A DNA stretch of 64,000 nt from Leadbetterella lacunae (GCF_042649125.1 NZ_JBHRYQ010000001.1:2418001-2482000), one strand, 5' to 3'; positions 33,172-43,337 are shown, numbered from the stretch's first letter. A program made the numbers and translations. The notes: generated by a model from the sequence alone, not told the origin.

Positions 33172-35691
33172 TTAAGCGTTCTGATATTTTTTAAAAAACC
33201 ATACTTTTAATACGTCAGCCGTGAAAATATAGGCCGCCACTATCAGCAGCATAGCTCCCAGGTTTACCATTGGCAGGGGCGTTAGGCCAATGTCATTGGC
33301 AATCGGCAAATAAGGTAAACCGATGGTCAGAGCCAAGGCAATAAAACTTAGAATAAATAGATACTTGCCTGGTCTGCTTTTAAAGAAATTTTTGTGTGTT
33401 CTGATTATAAAAACAATAAAGAGTTCTGACAAAACCGACTCAATAAACCAGCCCGTTTGAAATTCCGATTCTTTGGCCTTTAGCACAACATATAGTGTCA
33501 TAAAAGTCAAGAGATCAAACAGCGAACTGTGAATACCAAAAATGACCATATAACTGCGAATAAGTTTCAGGTTCCATTTGCCCGGCCTGTCTAATTGCTC
33601 TTGGTCTACGTTGTCAGTGGTGACGGTTAAAAATGGAAAATCTGTCAGGAAATTTGTCAAAAGAATTTGCTTGGGAAGCATGGGTAAAAAAGGCAACACC
33701 AATGAGGCTGCGGCCATACTGCACATATTGCCAAATGTAGAACCAGTACTGATATACAGGTACTTTAAGGTATTCGCGAAAGTTTTTCGACCTTCTTTAA
33801 TACCGTCTACGAGCACCATTAGGTCTTTCTCCATCAGCACAAAATCGGCCGCTTCTCTAGCCACATCTACCGCGTTTTCTACCGATATGCCTACATCGGC
33901 GGCGTTAATAGCCGAAACATCATTGATGCCGTCGCCCATGTAAGCTACAGTATACGTTTGCATCAGTGCTCGTATGACCCGTTCTTTCTGCTGCGGCTCC
34001 ACTTCCGCAAAAATGTGGGTTTGCTTAACAAGCAATTTTAAGGCTTCTGAACTGGTATTAAATAGTTCTTTTCCGGTCATAACCACTGGATCTTTAATGC
34101 CAATTTGGAGTGCAATCGACTTGGCGATATGGATGTTGTCTCCCGTGATAATTTTTAGTCCAACTTTAAGTTTGCTCAATTCGCCAATTATTTCCTCGAT
34201 GTCGGGTTTGACGGGGTCGTTCATCAAAATAAAACCGGCAAAAACCATTTCGTTTTCATCTTCTTTGCTTATTTCAGAAGTAGAAATCACTTTGTAACAA
34301 ATAGCTATGGCTCGCAAACCATCAGAGCCATATTGGTTAAACTTGTTCGCTAGTTCCGCTTCGTGCTCTGCGATGTTTTCTACAGTGTCATTTCCCAAAT
34401 TTACTTTGGTACATATACTGAGTATTTGTGTAAACGCCCCTTTGCTGATGAGTATGTTTTCTTTTTCGGTGCGGACCGCAATGCTCAACCTTTTTCTGAT
34501 AAAATCATACGGCACCTCTCCTATTTTTTCAGCTACTTTTTGGGTTTCAAATGTCAGTTTTTTGAGGGCGTCGTCTATCGGGTTTGAATACCCGGCCTCC
34601 ATTGAGGCGTTCCAATATGCCAATTGTTTCACTAATTCACTCTCATTGCCCAGTCCATCTACCAAACCCGCTACTTTTATGAGCCCTTCAGTGATGGTGC
34701 CCGTTTTATCCGTACATAACAAATTTACTTCGCCCAGGTTTTGTATCGAATTGAGTTTTTTTACGATTACTTTTTTGGCCAATAACCGCTTTGCTCCAGC
34801 ACTCATAGCTATAGTGGTGATAGCGGGCAATAGTTCGGGAGCCATACCTACGGCCAATGCCAATGCAAAAAGTGCAGATTCTATTATGCCTTTGTGGCTC
34901 AAGAGATTCACAAAAAGTATAAAAACCGCCAGCGAGAGCGTGATTTTCATCAAAAAATAACCAAAGTCTTTTATGCCCTTTTCGAAAGTAGTTTCTACCG
35001 TAGCTGAGGCACTGTTGGCAATACTCCCAAATATTGTCTGCTCGCCTGTCTGTATCACCAAAGCTTTTGCGTTTCCGCTTACAATATTGGTTCCTTCCCA
35101 CAGGCAATTGGTGCGTTTTGAAAGCTCGGTTTGCTCATCCAAAACGCCCGATTCTTTTCTGGCAGGGTATGATTCACCTGTCAAACTCGACTCATTGGCG
35201 TAAAGCTCATCCGACTCAATAATCAGGCAGTCGGCCGGCAGCATGTCTCCGGCTTTCAATATGATAACATCTCCCGCCACAATAAGCTTTGAGGCAATTT
35301 CCTGTGGTATGCCATCACGCAAAACAGTGGCTTTTAGGGAAATCATCGACTGGAGTTTTTCTACTACTTTTCCAGCATTTCTTTCTTGAAAAAAACTTAA
35401 AAGACCTGTAGATAAAACTATAAAAAGAATAATAAAAACATCGGAATTGTCGCCGAGGAAGGCCGAAATAATCACTGCTCCGATAAGCAGCAGCATAAGT
35501 GGGCTTTTAAACTGATTTACAAACAGCAAAACATCCTTTTTAAATCCGGATTTATTTTTTGGCCGAAGACCCTGACTTTGTAAAATACGCTCCGAATCTG
35601 ATTTCGACAAACCTGACAATGAAGCATTTAGCTGTTTTAGCCAATATGAGGAATCATACTTCCAAAACTGATTTTCTACTTTAGTTTGCAT
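33172..35691 (-). CDS. mgtA: Magnesium-transporting P-type ATPase
   Basis: An 839-residue P3B-type ATPase of the inner membrane that imports Mg2+ driven by ATP. Visible: actuator loop SSLTGES (171-174), TM4 motif GMAPELLPAI, phosphorylated Asp328 in LLCTDKTGTITEG, KGAF nucleotide-site motif, ITGDN and the hinge MGDGINDVSAINAADVGISV. The C-terminal membrane domain (LLTNFLTDFPFLTVTTDNVD) matches MgtA/MgtB. Length is slightly shorter than the enterobacterial enzyme. It is followed downstream only by MITE B. No Mg-sensing leader is evident in the 70-base gap upstream. Confidence 0.92.
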   Translation of the reverse strand: MQTKVENQFWKYDSSYWLKQLNASLSGLSKSDSERILQSQGLRPKNKSGFKKDVLLFVNQFKSPLMLLLIGAVIISAFLGDNSDVFIILFIVLSTGLLSFFQERNAGKVVEKLQSMISLKATVLRDGIPQEIASKLIVAGDVIILKAGDMLPADCLIIESDELYANESSLTGESYPARKESGVLDEQTELSKRTNCLWEGTNIVSGNAKALVIQTGEQTIFGSIANSASATVETTFEKGIKDFGYFLMKITLSLAVFILFVNLLSHKGIIESALFALALAVGMAPELLPAITTIAMSAGAKRLLAKKVIVKKLNSIQNLGEVNLLCTDKTGTITEGLIKVAGLVDGLGNESELVKQLAYWNASMEAGYSNPIDDALKKLTFETQKVAEKIGEVPYDFIRKRLSIAVRTEKENILISKGAFTQILSICTKVNLGNDTVENIAEHEAELANKFNQYGSDGLRAIAICYKVISTSEISKEDENEMVFAGFILMNDPVKPDIEEIIGELSKLKVGLKIITGDNIHIAKSIALQIGIKDPVVMTGKELFNTSSEALKLLVKQTHIFAEVEPQQKERVIRALMQTYTVAYMGDGINDVSAINAADVGISVENAVDVAREAADFVLMEKDLMVLVDGIKEGRKTFANTLKYLYISTGSTFGNMCSMAAASLVLPFLPMLPKQILLTNFLTDFPFLTVTTDNVDQEQLDRPGKWNLKLIRSYMVIFGIHSSLFDLLTFMTLYVVLKAKESEFQTGWFIESVLSELFIVFIIRTHKNFFKSRPGKYLFILSFIALALTIGLPYLPIANDIGLTPLPMVNLGAMLLIVAAYIFTADVLKVWFFKKYQNA

Positions 35692-35761
35692 ACGATAACT
35701 TTCGCTAATATTTTGAGTTAAATCGACGACACTAAGCTACATCTATTTCAGAATATCCTAA

Positions 35762-36751
35762 TCAAAGCAGCTCATTTTTTAGAGAAACGCCTGACTCAAA
35801 TTCCTTGATGTTGTTTAAGGTCGTGAGGGTGATTTCTTCCATGGCCTCTTTGGTAAAATACGCTTGGTGGGCGGTTATCAACACATTCGGAAAACTTATT
35901 AGTCGCAATATCATATCATCGGGAATGATGCTTTCTGAAAGATCTTTGAAAAATAAATTTTCTTCTTGCTCATATACATCAATGCCCAAGTAGCCGATTT
36001 TCTCATTGGCCAATCCGTCAATAATATCCGCGGTATTTATCAGGCCTCCCCTACTTGTGTTGATGATCATTATGCCATTTTTCATCAAAGCTATGGCTTC
36101 TTTATTGACGATGTGTTTTGTATCAGGATTAAGCGGACAGTGCAACGATATGATATCGGCTTCCTGATAGACCTCATCCAAAGTTTTGTATTGCACCCCG
36201 AGCTGTATCAACTCCTCAGATTTGTACATGTCAAAGGCAATAATATTACAGCCAAATCCTTTTATAATTTTACAAAAAGTAGCTCCTATTTTTCCGGTTC
36301 CTATTACGCCCACGGTTTTGCCGTGTAGGTTAAAACCAATGAGTTTGTTCAACGAAAAGTTGCCTTCCCTTACCCGGTTGTATGCTTTGTGCGTTTTTCG
36401 GTTTAAGGTCAAAATCAAAGCCACAGCGTGCTCAGCCACCGCCTCGGGCGAATATGCGGGCACTCGCACCACTTTTATCTGATTCCTTTTGGCCGACGCC
36501 AGGTCCACATTGTTGTAGCCCGCACAGCGTAAGGCAATTAAGCCAATGCCGTTTTTTTGAAGAATTTTGATGGTGTTGTCATCCACTTTGTCATTTACAA
36601 AAACACAGACCACATTATAACCCGCCGTGAGGTTGGCGGTAGTTTTGTTTAGCTGTGTTTCAAAAAAAGTGAATTCAAAATTGTGGCTTTCCATATACTT
36701 TTCAAAGTACTCTTGATCGTATGGTTTAGTGCTAAATACAGCTATTTTCAT
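35762..36751 (-). CDS. ldhA: D-lactate dehydrogenase (2-hydroxyacid dehydrogenase)
   Basis: A 329-residue NAD-dependent D-2-hydroxyacid dehydrogenase that interconverts pyruvate and D-lactate. Features: the Rossmann motif TVGVIGTGKIGATF, substrate-site LIALRCAGYNNVDLASA with catalytic Arg region, ADIISLHCPLNPDTKHIVN, IINTSRGGLINT and the catalytic His in NVLITAHQAYFTKEA. The VRVPAYSPEAVAEHAVAL segment and N-terminus fit LdhA-type enzymes. It lies between two P-type ATPase genes on the same strand, with 70 and 82 bases to its neighbours. Confidence 0.9.
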   Translation of the reverse strand: MKIAVFSTKPYDQEYFEKYMESHNFEFTFFETQLNKTTANLTAGYNVVCVFVNDKVDDNTIKILQKNGIGLIALRCAGYNNVDLASAKRNQIKVVRVPAYSPEAVAEHAVALILTLNRKTHKAYNRVREGNFSLNKLIGFNLHGKTVGVIGTGKIGATFCKIIKGFGCNIIAFDMYKSEELIQLGVQYKTLDEVYQEADIISLHCPLNPDTKHIVNKEAIALMKNGIMIINTSRGGLINTADIIDGLANEKIGYLGIDVYEQEENLFFKDLSESIIPDDMILRLISFPNVLITAHQAYFTKEAMEEITLTTLNNIKEFESGVSLKNELL

Positions 36752-36833
36752 GGATACTTATTATTAATTTATGAACTTATTTTTTGACAAAAAACAAACA
36801 CTTTTGCCTTTGGTGAAATATTAGTTTTTATAC

Positions 36834-39344
36834 CTACTTCTCTTTATCCCCACTTATCCTTTTATACAATTTCACTCCTTCAAACCAAATGACCGAAATG
36901 AAACCTATGCCTACGCAAATGCCAAGTTGGGTGATATTTATAGTTTCGAATTCAAAAAAAGTGGTTAAAGCTGGCACAAAAAGTATTAGCCCAACTAATG
37001 CCACAGTGAGGGAAATGATGAGCAGCACGAGGTTATTTTTATACATCAAGGTAGTAAATATCGAATAATAAAATGAGCGATTTATCAGCGTCAAGAAAAT
37101 ATTGGCGGCTATCAAAACTGTGAAAGTCATGGTGCGGGTCAGGGCTTCATCGTAGCCATTTGTAACCGCATATTGGTACACAAACAGTGTGCCTGCGGTA
37201 ATCATTACCCCTTGCAAAATACTCATAGAAAGCTCTTTCCAGTTAAAAAAAGTAGTGGTAAGGGCCTTGGGTTTATGTATCATGGTGTTTTTTTCCATGG
37301 GCTCATTTTCATAAATAATAGAACAGGTAGGCCCCATTATAATCTCTAAGAAAATGATATGTATCGGCGAAAAAATATTGGGGTAAATCCAGCCCAAAGC
37401 CAAAGGAATAAACACTGTAAGGATGATCGGAATGTGAATAGAAATGATGTATTGGATGGCCTTTTTGAGGTTGGTATATATCTTTCTGCCCATGGCCACG
37501 GCATCTACCATTTTAGACAAATCGTCTTCCAGCAGTATCAAAGAAGCCGCTTGTTTGGCTATTTCTGTCCCCTTTTTGCCCATGGCTATGCCTATGTGGG
37601 CGGCCTTAAGTGCAGGTCCATCGTTTACGCCATCGCCTGTCATGGCCACTATCTGATCATTAGCCTTTAAGGCATTGATAATCTTTAGCTTAGCCTCAGG
37701 AAACATGCGGGTAAATATCGCCGTTTCCATCACTTTTGTTTTCAATTCTGGTTCTGACAACTCCATCAACTCATCGCCCGAAATGGAGTTTTGATACCCA
37801 CGGAAACCAATTTGTTTGGCTATGGCTCCGGTGGTGGCGGCATTGTCGCCGGTAATGATTTTTACGCCGATGCCTGCGGTATAAAAATCTTCGAGGACTT
37901 TTTGGATGTTCTTTTTCGGTGGGTCATTAAAGGCCACCAAACCAATGAACTGGAAAGGAAACTCTTGTTGTGTCTCCGGATATTTCTCTCCCGAAAAAGT
38001 AGAAATACCAACTCCCAACACCCGATAACCCTCAGAGGCTAAAAGCTGAATGGCCGCGTGAACCTGCTGTTTTTCAGTATCCGAAAGCTTTGAAACTTCA
38101 ATCAGAGCCTCGGGAGCACCTTTGGCCGCGATTATGCGATGGCCCTCTTTATTTTTAAAAATGTGGGTCATCATGGGTGGTTTGCCACCTAGCGGATATT
38201 CATGTACGAGCGAATAATTTGGGCGTTCGTCTTCTTTGATTAGGTCTTTGTATGTCTTGTGCAGTGCTACCTCCATCGGGTCAAATGGAATGGGTTCGCT
38301 GGCCCACATAGATATAGTAACCAAGTTTTTTTCGTGATCGGTCAATGCCCCTTTTATCTCCACAACCTTATTTGAAGCAAGTAAAAAAAGCTTGGTGAGT
38401 GTCATCTTGTTTTCGGTGATGGTGCCGGTTTTGTCGGTACAAATAACCGTGGCACTGCCGAGCGTCTCCACAGTTTTCATTTGCTTAACCACTATGCCCA
38501 TTTTCATGAGTCGCCAAGCCCCCAAAGCCATAAATGTGGTGAATGCCACCGGAATTTCCTCAGGCAAAATACTCATGGCCAGCGTAAGCGATTGCAACAG
38601 ACTATTCAGCAGGTCGTGTGAATGCCAATAATTGATACCCCAAACGATTAAAAAAACGATAGCACCGACAACGGCCATTTTCTTTACAAAATTCTCTATT
38701 TGTATCTCGAGCGGTGTTTTTTCTTCGCTGATGCTTTCTAGACTTGAGCCTATTTTGCCCAGTTTGGTGTTATTTCCAATGGCCGTAATGGTGGCAATAG
38801 CCAAGCCGCTTGCAACTGTGGTGCCGCTATAAATGGCGTTGTCTTCGTGGTCTTTGTCTTTAAAAACTGCAAACGATTCACCTGTAAGAATGGACTCATT
38901 TACCGAAAAATCATTGGAATGCACGATGATTCCATCCGCTGTTATGGAGGTACCTTCTTCTACCATCAGGTAGTCGCCCATTACCAAATCTTCACTCAAT
39001 ATTTCCACGATTTCGCCCTCGCGAATTACCTTACACTGTGGTTGAGAAAACACCTTGAGTTTCTCCAAAGCATTTTTGCTTCGCGAGTCTTGATACAATG
39101 AAATGGAGGTAATGAAGATAATGGCCACCACCAGAAAAATGCCGTCGCCGGTTTCGCCACTTATAAAATATATAGACGCCGCCACCAACAGCATGATGGT
39201 CATGGGTTCTTTAAAAATGTCTTTTAAGGTCTCTAAGAAGCCATTTTCGTTTTTAAACTCCAGTGTGTTTTGTCCAAACTTTTCTCTCGACGCCAGCACC
39301 TCGCTGCTGCTAAGCCCCGATATATTAAAATGATTTTCAGTCAT
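36834..39344 (-). CDS. P2-type cation-transporting ATPase (Ca2+-ATPase-like)
   Basis: An 836-residue P-type ATPase. N-terminal cation_ATPase_N segment (ISGLSSSEVLASREKFGQN), actuator NESILTGES, TM4 motif SILPEEIPVAF, phosphorylated Asp304 in VICTDKTGTITENKMT, KGAPEALIEVS, KIITGDNAATTGAIA and MTGDGVNDGPALKAAHIGIAMG, then the C-terminal membrane domain. PEEIP in place of PEGLP separates it from SERCA-type pumps, so the ion (Ca2+ or other) is uncertain. The ATG at 39344 is preferred over a TTG two codons earlier. Confidence 0.88.
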   Translation of the reverse strand: MTENHFNISGLSSSEVLASREKFGQNTLEFKNENGFLETLKDIFKEPMTIMLLVAASIYFISGETGDGIFLVVAIIFITSISLYQDSRSKNALEKLKVFSQPQCKVIREGEIVEILSEDLVMGDYLMVEEGTSITADGIIVHSNDFSVNESILTGESFAVFKDKDHEDNAIYSGTTVASGLAIATITAIGNNTKLGKIGSSLESISEEKTPLEIQIENFVKKMAVVGAIVFLIVWGINYWHSHDLLNSLLQSLTLAMSILPEEIPVAFTTFMALGAWRLMKMGIVVKQMKTVETLGSATVICTDKTGTITENKMTLTKLFLLASNKVVEIKGALTDHEKNLVTISMWASEPIPFDPMEVALHKTYKDLIKEDERPNYSLVHEYPLGGKPPMMTHIFKNKEGHRIIAAKGAPEALIEVSKLSDTEKQQVHAAIQLLASEGYRVLGVGISTFSGEKYPETQQEFPFQFIGLVAFNDPPKKNIQKVLEDFYTAGIGVKIITGDNAATTGAIAKQIGFRGYQNSISGDELMELSEPELKTKVMETAIFTRMFPEAKLKIINALKANDQIVAMTGDGVNDGPALKAAHIGIAMGKKGTEIAKQAASLILLEDDLSKMVDAVAMGRKIYTNLKKAIQYIISIHIPIILTVFIPLALGWIYPNIFSPIHIIFLEIIMGPTCSIIYENEPMEKNTMIHKPKALTTTFFNWKELSMSILQGVMITAGTLFVYQYAVTNGYDEALTRTMTFTVLIAANIFLTLINRSFYYSIFTTLMYKNNLVLLIISLTVALVGLILFVPALTTFFEFETINITQLGICVGIGFISVIWFEGVKLYKRISGDKEK

Positions 39345-39413
39345 TCCCAAATATAAGATTTATTGCCTGCATTTTGGTTTGGGGCTTGAGTGTATTTCTC
39401 TAATTTATAATTA

Positions 39414-39743
39414 ATGGTGCCTGAAAAAGTATATTTCAGTAACAAATCGCACAAGAATTACCTTTCAGTAACTTTTTTTTGAATTGAGTGAAAATAACCC
39501 CATAATTACTTTGTGTCGGCTGCCGCCTGGGCCTCCATTTTTCCGGTAGGCCGGACCCTTCAAAAAAAACGGAGCAAAAAAAACTGCACGGCAGCGGCCG
39601 ACCGTCCTGCAAACTCGCACAATTAAAATTCTTATTTTCATTGTTCTAATAAAAATATACTTCCCAAAAGAATTTTAACAGTGCTCAAACAGTGCAGGGC
39701 GATGTAAAGATGTATTTTCTTTTTTATTACCCGTTTGACAGTA
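39414..39743 (+). mobile_element. MITE-like repeat, copy C (left end rearranged)
   Basis: The right end CCGTTTGACAGTA (39731-39743) and the 95-bp stem-loop (39605-39699) match the other copies. Like copy D it has the GGTAGGCCGGACCC-type insert. The left 100 bases do not match and lack the terminal repeat. A 13-bp direct repeat TAATTTATAATTA flanks the region on both sides (39401-39413 and 39742-39754), a possible target duplication. Confidence 0.65.
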
Positions 39744-39807
39744 ATTTATAATTATTATTCTTTACAAATTATAAAAAGAAAAACACCCCACAATATAGCT
39801 TTCACTT

Positions 39808-41085
39808 TCAGCCAAAAGGCTCAAAAATAGACTTACTAGGCTCCGAAAACCACTTTGGGCCATTTTCGGTCATGTAAACGCAGTCTTCTAGTCGCACACC
39901 AAACTCGCCAATAATAGAGATGGTAGGTTCAATACTGAAGCACATGCCTGGTACTAGGAGTTGTTTGTTGCCTTTCACCATATTGCCCCATTCATGGCCA
40001 TCTAGGCCAATGCCATGCCCGGTGCGGTGTGGCAAACCTGGCAGCTGGTATTCCGGACCAAAACCTGCATCGGTTATTACCTTTCGGGCGGCGGCGTCTA
40101 CGGCCTCACACGGTGCTCCAATTTGTGCTGCCGCAAAACCCGCAGCCTGTGCTTGTTTTTCGAGCGACCAAATTTCCTGCTGCCTTTTGGTTGGCTCGGC
40201 ACCGAAAACAACGGTTCGCGTAATGTCAGAATTATACCCATGTAAGGTGCAGCCGCAGTCCATCAACACGATGTCGCCTTTCTGGAGTTTCTGCGGTTGC
40301 TTAGACCCATGCGGAAACGCCGATGACTTGGCAAACAAACACAAGGCGAAGTCGGCATTGCCCCCAAGTTGGTTTTGAGTTTTCATGATCAAAGAAGAAA
40401 GTTCTCCCTGCGTCATGCCCTCTCTCAAAAGCCCAACGCTGTGTTTTATGGCCGCCAGCGTAATATTAGAAGCCTGCTGCATCAGTTTGATTTCGGCCGC
40501 TGACTTAATCATGCGGCACGGAATGGTGATGGAGTCTCCGCTGACCAAGTTAAAACTCGGCCCTTCTTTGCGAATGCCATTTACTATAAAAAAACGGACG
40601 TTTTCTTCTACTGCTATATCGCCAGCTGCTACGCCGGCGTCTTTGATGGCCTTAACCGCCAACCTAAAAGGACTCTCGTCTTCTTGCCAGGCATACACGT
40701 CTTTGCCTATGGTTATTTGCTCACGCAAGCGGGCTTCTTCAAATGCCGGGCTGATGTATTTTACCTCTCCTTTGGCTGGTATTATGACTAGCATTGACCT
40801 TTCGCTCGGCCACCAGCGAAGCCCCGTAAAATAATGCATGGTGGTGCCTGCGTCTAGCACCAAGGCTCCTATATTTTGTTCGGAAAGTAATCGCTGTGCT
40901 TTGGCTATTCTCGCTTCTCTTTCGGCTACCGAAATCGGCACCACGTCGGCCGCCATTGGCTTCAAGGTGCTAGTGCTTGGCGTATCTTTTTTGTTGGTGG
41001 TTACACACGAGGTTAAACCCGTAACCAAACTCGTGGCTGCTGCAAGGCCACCTAAGCGGAGAAAATCTTTCCTGTTAATGTTCAT
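39808..41085 (-). CDS. M24-family Xaa-Pro peptidase, exported lipoprotein
   Basis: A 425-residue protein of the creatinase/aminopeptidase P fold. The metal ligands are all present: MDCGCTLHGYNSDITRTVVFG (two Asp), HRTGHGIGLDGHEWG (His), FSIEPTISI (Glu) and GVRLEDCVYM (Glu). N-terminal creatinase_N domain about 55-185. The signal MNINRKDFLRLGGLAAA...LTSC looks like a Tat-type lipoprotein leader, but with RK instead of RR, so Sec or Tat is unclear. It lies 38 bases downstream of the sigma-factor operon. Confidence 0.9.
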   Translation of the reverse strand: MNINRKDFLRLGGLAAATSLVTGLTSCVTTNKKDTPSTSTLKPMAADVVPISVAEREARIAKAQRLLSEQNIGALVLDAGTTMHYFTGLRWWPSERSMLVIIPAKGEVKYISPAFEEARLREQITIGKDVYAWQEDESPFRLAVKAIKDAGVAAGDIAVEENVRFFIVNGIRKEGPSFNLVSGDSITIPCRMIKSAAEIKLMQQASNITLAAIKHSVGLLREGMTQGELSSLIMKTQNQLGGNADFALCLFAKSSAFPHGSKQPQKLQKGDIVLMDCGCTLHGYNSDITRTVVFGAEPTKRQQEIWSLEKQAQAAGFAAAQIGAPCEAVDAAARKVITDAGFGPEYQLPGLPHRTGHGIGLDGHEWGNMVKGNKQLLVPGMCFSIEPTISIIGEFGVRLEDCVYMTENGPKWFSEPSKSIFEPFG

Positions 41086-41123
41086 AATGCTAATGCTGGT
41101 TGATGATGTACTAAAATTAAACC

Positions 41124-41717
41124 TTACCCATTGTTTAATTGGCCTTGTATATCTTCAAACTTAGCAATTATTTCATTAAGTTTTGCCTCTTGTTTTTTAA
41201 TTTGTTTGGGACGTAAATAAAACCAATTGAACAAAAACCACAGTGCCGTAACACCACAAACCACTACTGCCATCAAAGTGGACATACGAGAAACGTATTC
41301 GTACATGTAAAGCGAGAGGCCCACAGAGAGAAATAAGAAATACAGGTTCAGCATGGTGGTTTGCATAAACTGCTGCTTTTCTTTTATCAAAAGTAGGGTT
41401 TTCAAATACTGCTGATTGCTTTCGCCGGCATCAAGTTTTTTATACAACACCAAGCTGCTATTTGAGGCTACAATGAATGACAACATCGCCAAAACCATCA
41501 ACACGATTCCTATTTTGGAGGTAATGAACTGCGGCTGATAATAATACCAGATAAAACATATAAATACCGAAGTAAGCACCAAGGTAATATTGGTATACAC
41601 TATCCTTTTTGTGTTAGCTTTTTTGAGTTTATCCACTTTCAAAATGAGATCATCTGGGTTTGGCTGCACTATTTTTTGGCCTGACCACAATTCATTGAAA
41701 TTTATATTATTGTCCAT
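41124..41717 (-). CDS. Membrane protein coupled to ECF sigma factor, possible anti-sigma
   Basis: A 197-residue protein: cytoplasmic N-terminus of about 38 residues (NFNELWSGQKIVQPNPDDLILKVDKLKK), then four hydrophobic segments in two pairs, then a charged tail. It overlaps the sigma-factor gene by 11 bases, the usual arrangement for an anti-sigma factor, and its soluble N-terminus followed by membrane helices fits that role. It has no recognisable ZAS/zinc motif, so this is inference. Confidence 0.6.
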   Translation of the reverse strand: MDNNINFNELWSGQKIVQPNPDDLILKVDKLKKANTKRIVYTNITLVLTSVFICFIWYYYQPQFITSKIGIVLMVLAMLSFIVASNSSLVLYKKLDAGESNQQYLKTLLLIKEKQQFMQTTMLNLYFLFLSVGLSLYMYEYVSRMSTLMAVVVCGVTALWFLFNWFYLRPKQIKKQEAKLNEIIAKFEDIQGQLNNG

Positions 41718-42177
41718 TTTCTTTAAATTTTTGCGTTAATTTCTCTTTTATTCTATGAATTTTCACTCGAATGTTGGCTTCAGAAAGCCCCACAATGTTG
41801 GCTATTTCTGCCTGCTTGATATTTTCTAATTCCAGCGAAATAATGATACGGTCGGTTTCAGAAAGTTCGGAAATAAACTTGTACAGCAGCTGAATCTGCG
41901 GCTCAATATTCTCTTCTTCGTTTTCTTTTACATCCATGGGCAAGTCCGCCTTCGGAAATCTACGTTGTTTTTCTATTTGTCTGAGGCAATTATTAGACGC
42001 TATCCTGAAAATCCAAGTGCTGATATTGGCCTCGTTTCTAAACTTTGGCAACTGCTGCCACACTATTATAAACGCCTCCTGGGCCATATCTTTTGCGAGG
42101 TCGGCGTCATTGGTATATCCCATACACAATCTGTATATCCGCTGCCAGTAGGTTTTATATATCTCTTCGAAAACCAT
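41707..42177 (-). CDS. ECF RNA polymerase sigma factor
   Basis: A 156-residue sigma-70 group IV factor. Region 2: YKTYWQRIYRLCMGYTNDADLAKDMAQEAFIIVWQQLPKFRNEANISTWIFRIASNNCLRQI. Region 4: ISELSETDRIIISLELENIKQAEIANIVGLSEANIRVKIHRIKEKL. Overlaps its putative anti-sigma by 11 bases and lies 8 bases after the alpha/beta hydrolase gene, so the three, perhaps with the peptidase, form one operon. Confidence 0.92.
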   Translation of the reverse strand: MVFEEIYKTYWQRIYRLCMGYTNDADLAKDMAQEAFIIVWQQLPKFRNEANISTWIFRIASNNCLRQIEKQRRFPKADLPMDVKENEEENIEPQIQLLYKFISELSETDRIIISLELENIKQAEIANIVGLSEANIRVKIHRIKEKLTQKFKENGQ

Positions 42178-42185
42178 GTTTTATC

Positions 42186-43031
42186 TTAATTTATAAAATT
42201 ATGTAGCTGAGCAAAATACCATTCTTTATCGTCATACATAACGAAATGAAGCCCTTTGGTAGAATATTGGATATTTGCGTTTTCAAGGTTTTTGTATTGA
42301 TCGTCAATATTAGTTTTAATGTTTTTAAAATATGCTTCGAGCAAAATTAGGCTCGGACATTTGATATTTTTTATTTTTTCTCTTAAATCGGTATTCGAAA
42401 AATCGCAATACATCTCGGCGAAGGTTTTGCGGTCAGACTGTACACTCCACCTGACCACCAACTCCTGCTTAGCGGTGTCGGCCAAAAGGCTCGAGATTCC
42501 CATTTTTTGCATTTGATAAAACTGCTCTTTTGAGGCGGCAGTCAACTGATTTACCATAGCCGAGCAGTCGGGCTTGGGACTTGGCTTGAAGTTTGGGTTC
42601 ATCAAGGCCGACAAGCACGGCAGGGCATCTACCACCACTATTTTTGAGATGAGTGCAGGGTAGTCGGCCGCCAGAGCAAGGGCCAAGCCACCGCCCATGC
42701 TGTGGCCGATTATGATTGGCTTTTCTATTTTGTTAGAGATGATAAAATCTGCGATACTTTTTTCCCAGTTTTCAAAACTCGCATTGGCCTGAGGTTTGGC
42801 ATTTGCAAAACCCGCCATGGTGAGCGTGTAGCAAGTAAAGTCGCTCTCGTAGGCAGCTTTGGTTTCGTCCCAAACTTGCCCCGAGCACGCAAACCCTGGT
42901 ATAAAAATGATAGATTTATTTCCTTTTCCGGTCTTGTTAACCTCAAAGGAGTAGGCATTGGTTTGAGCGAAAGCATTGCTGCACAAAGCGAACATCAGAA
43001 ACAAAGCGAAGGTGATTATTGATTTTTTCAT
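42186..43031 (-). CDS. Exported alpha/beta hydrolase
   Basis: A 281-residue protein with a signal peptide (MKKSIITFALFLMFALCSNAFAQ) and an alpha/beta hydrolase fold: IIFIPGFACSGQVWDET (oxyanion region), nucleophile elbow IIIGHSMGGGLALALA, VVVDALPC and a C-terminal catalytic His in TKGLHFVMYDD. Substrate unknown. The ATG at 43031 is chosen because it gives the signal peptide. First gene of the putative sigma-factor operon. Confidence 0.85.
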   Translation of the reverse strand: MKKSIITFALFLMFALCSNAFAQTNAYSFEVNKTGKGNKSIIFIPGFACSGQVWDETKAAYESDFTCYTLTMAGFANAKPQANASFENWEKSIADFIISNKIEKPIIIGHSMGGGLALALAADYPALISKIVVVDALPCLSALMNPNFKPSPKPDCSAMVNQLTAASKEQFYQMQKMGISSLLADTAKQELVVRWSVQSDRKTFAEMYCDFSNTDLREKIKNIKCPSLILLEAYFKNIKTNIDDQYKNLENANIQYSTKGLHFVMYDDKEWYFAQLHNFIN

Positions 43032-43337
43032 TTGTGTATTTTTTTTGTTTTTTCGCCTTTTAGAGACAAGCATTTCCAAAATGTTACAGAAATAAAAAAA
43101 TATTTTTTCAGCGTATTTTATTGAAGTGTGGCATAGAAGCATTCAGCTACCTAAGATGATATAACATGCATAAATGTTTTAAGAATTCTCATTATCAAAT
43201 ATCCCATCTAAAACTAAGCTAAAAGCTCTATTTATACTTTTTTGAGGGTTATTTTTTTTTGGGGGGGAGGGAGATGTTTTTAAGTTTAGAGTTTTGCGGA
43301 TTTCGGAGCACAAAGAATATTTTTGTGATTAGTATTA

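Noticed and set aside
43250..43275. T9-G7 homopolymer junction as a phase-variable switch
   Set aside because: No gene or promoter lies close enough to be switched; it is over 150 bases from the nearest coding end.
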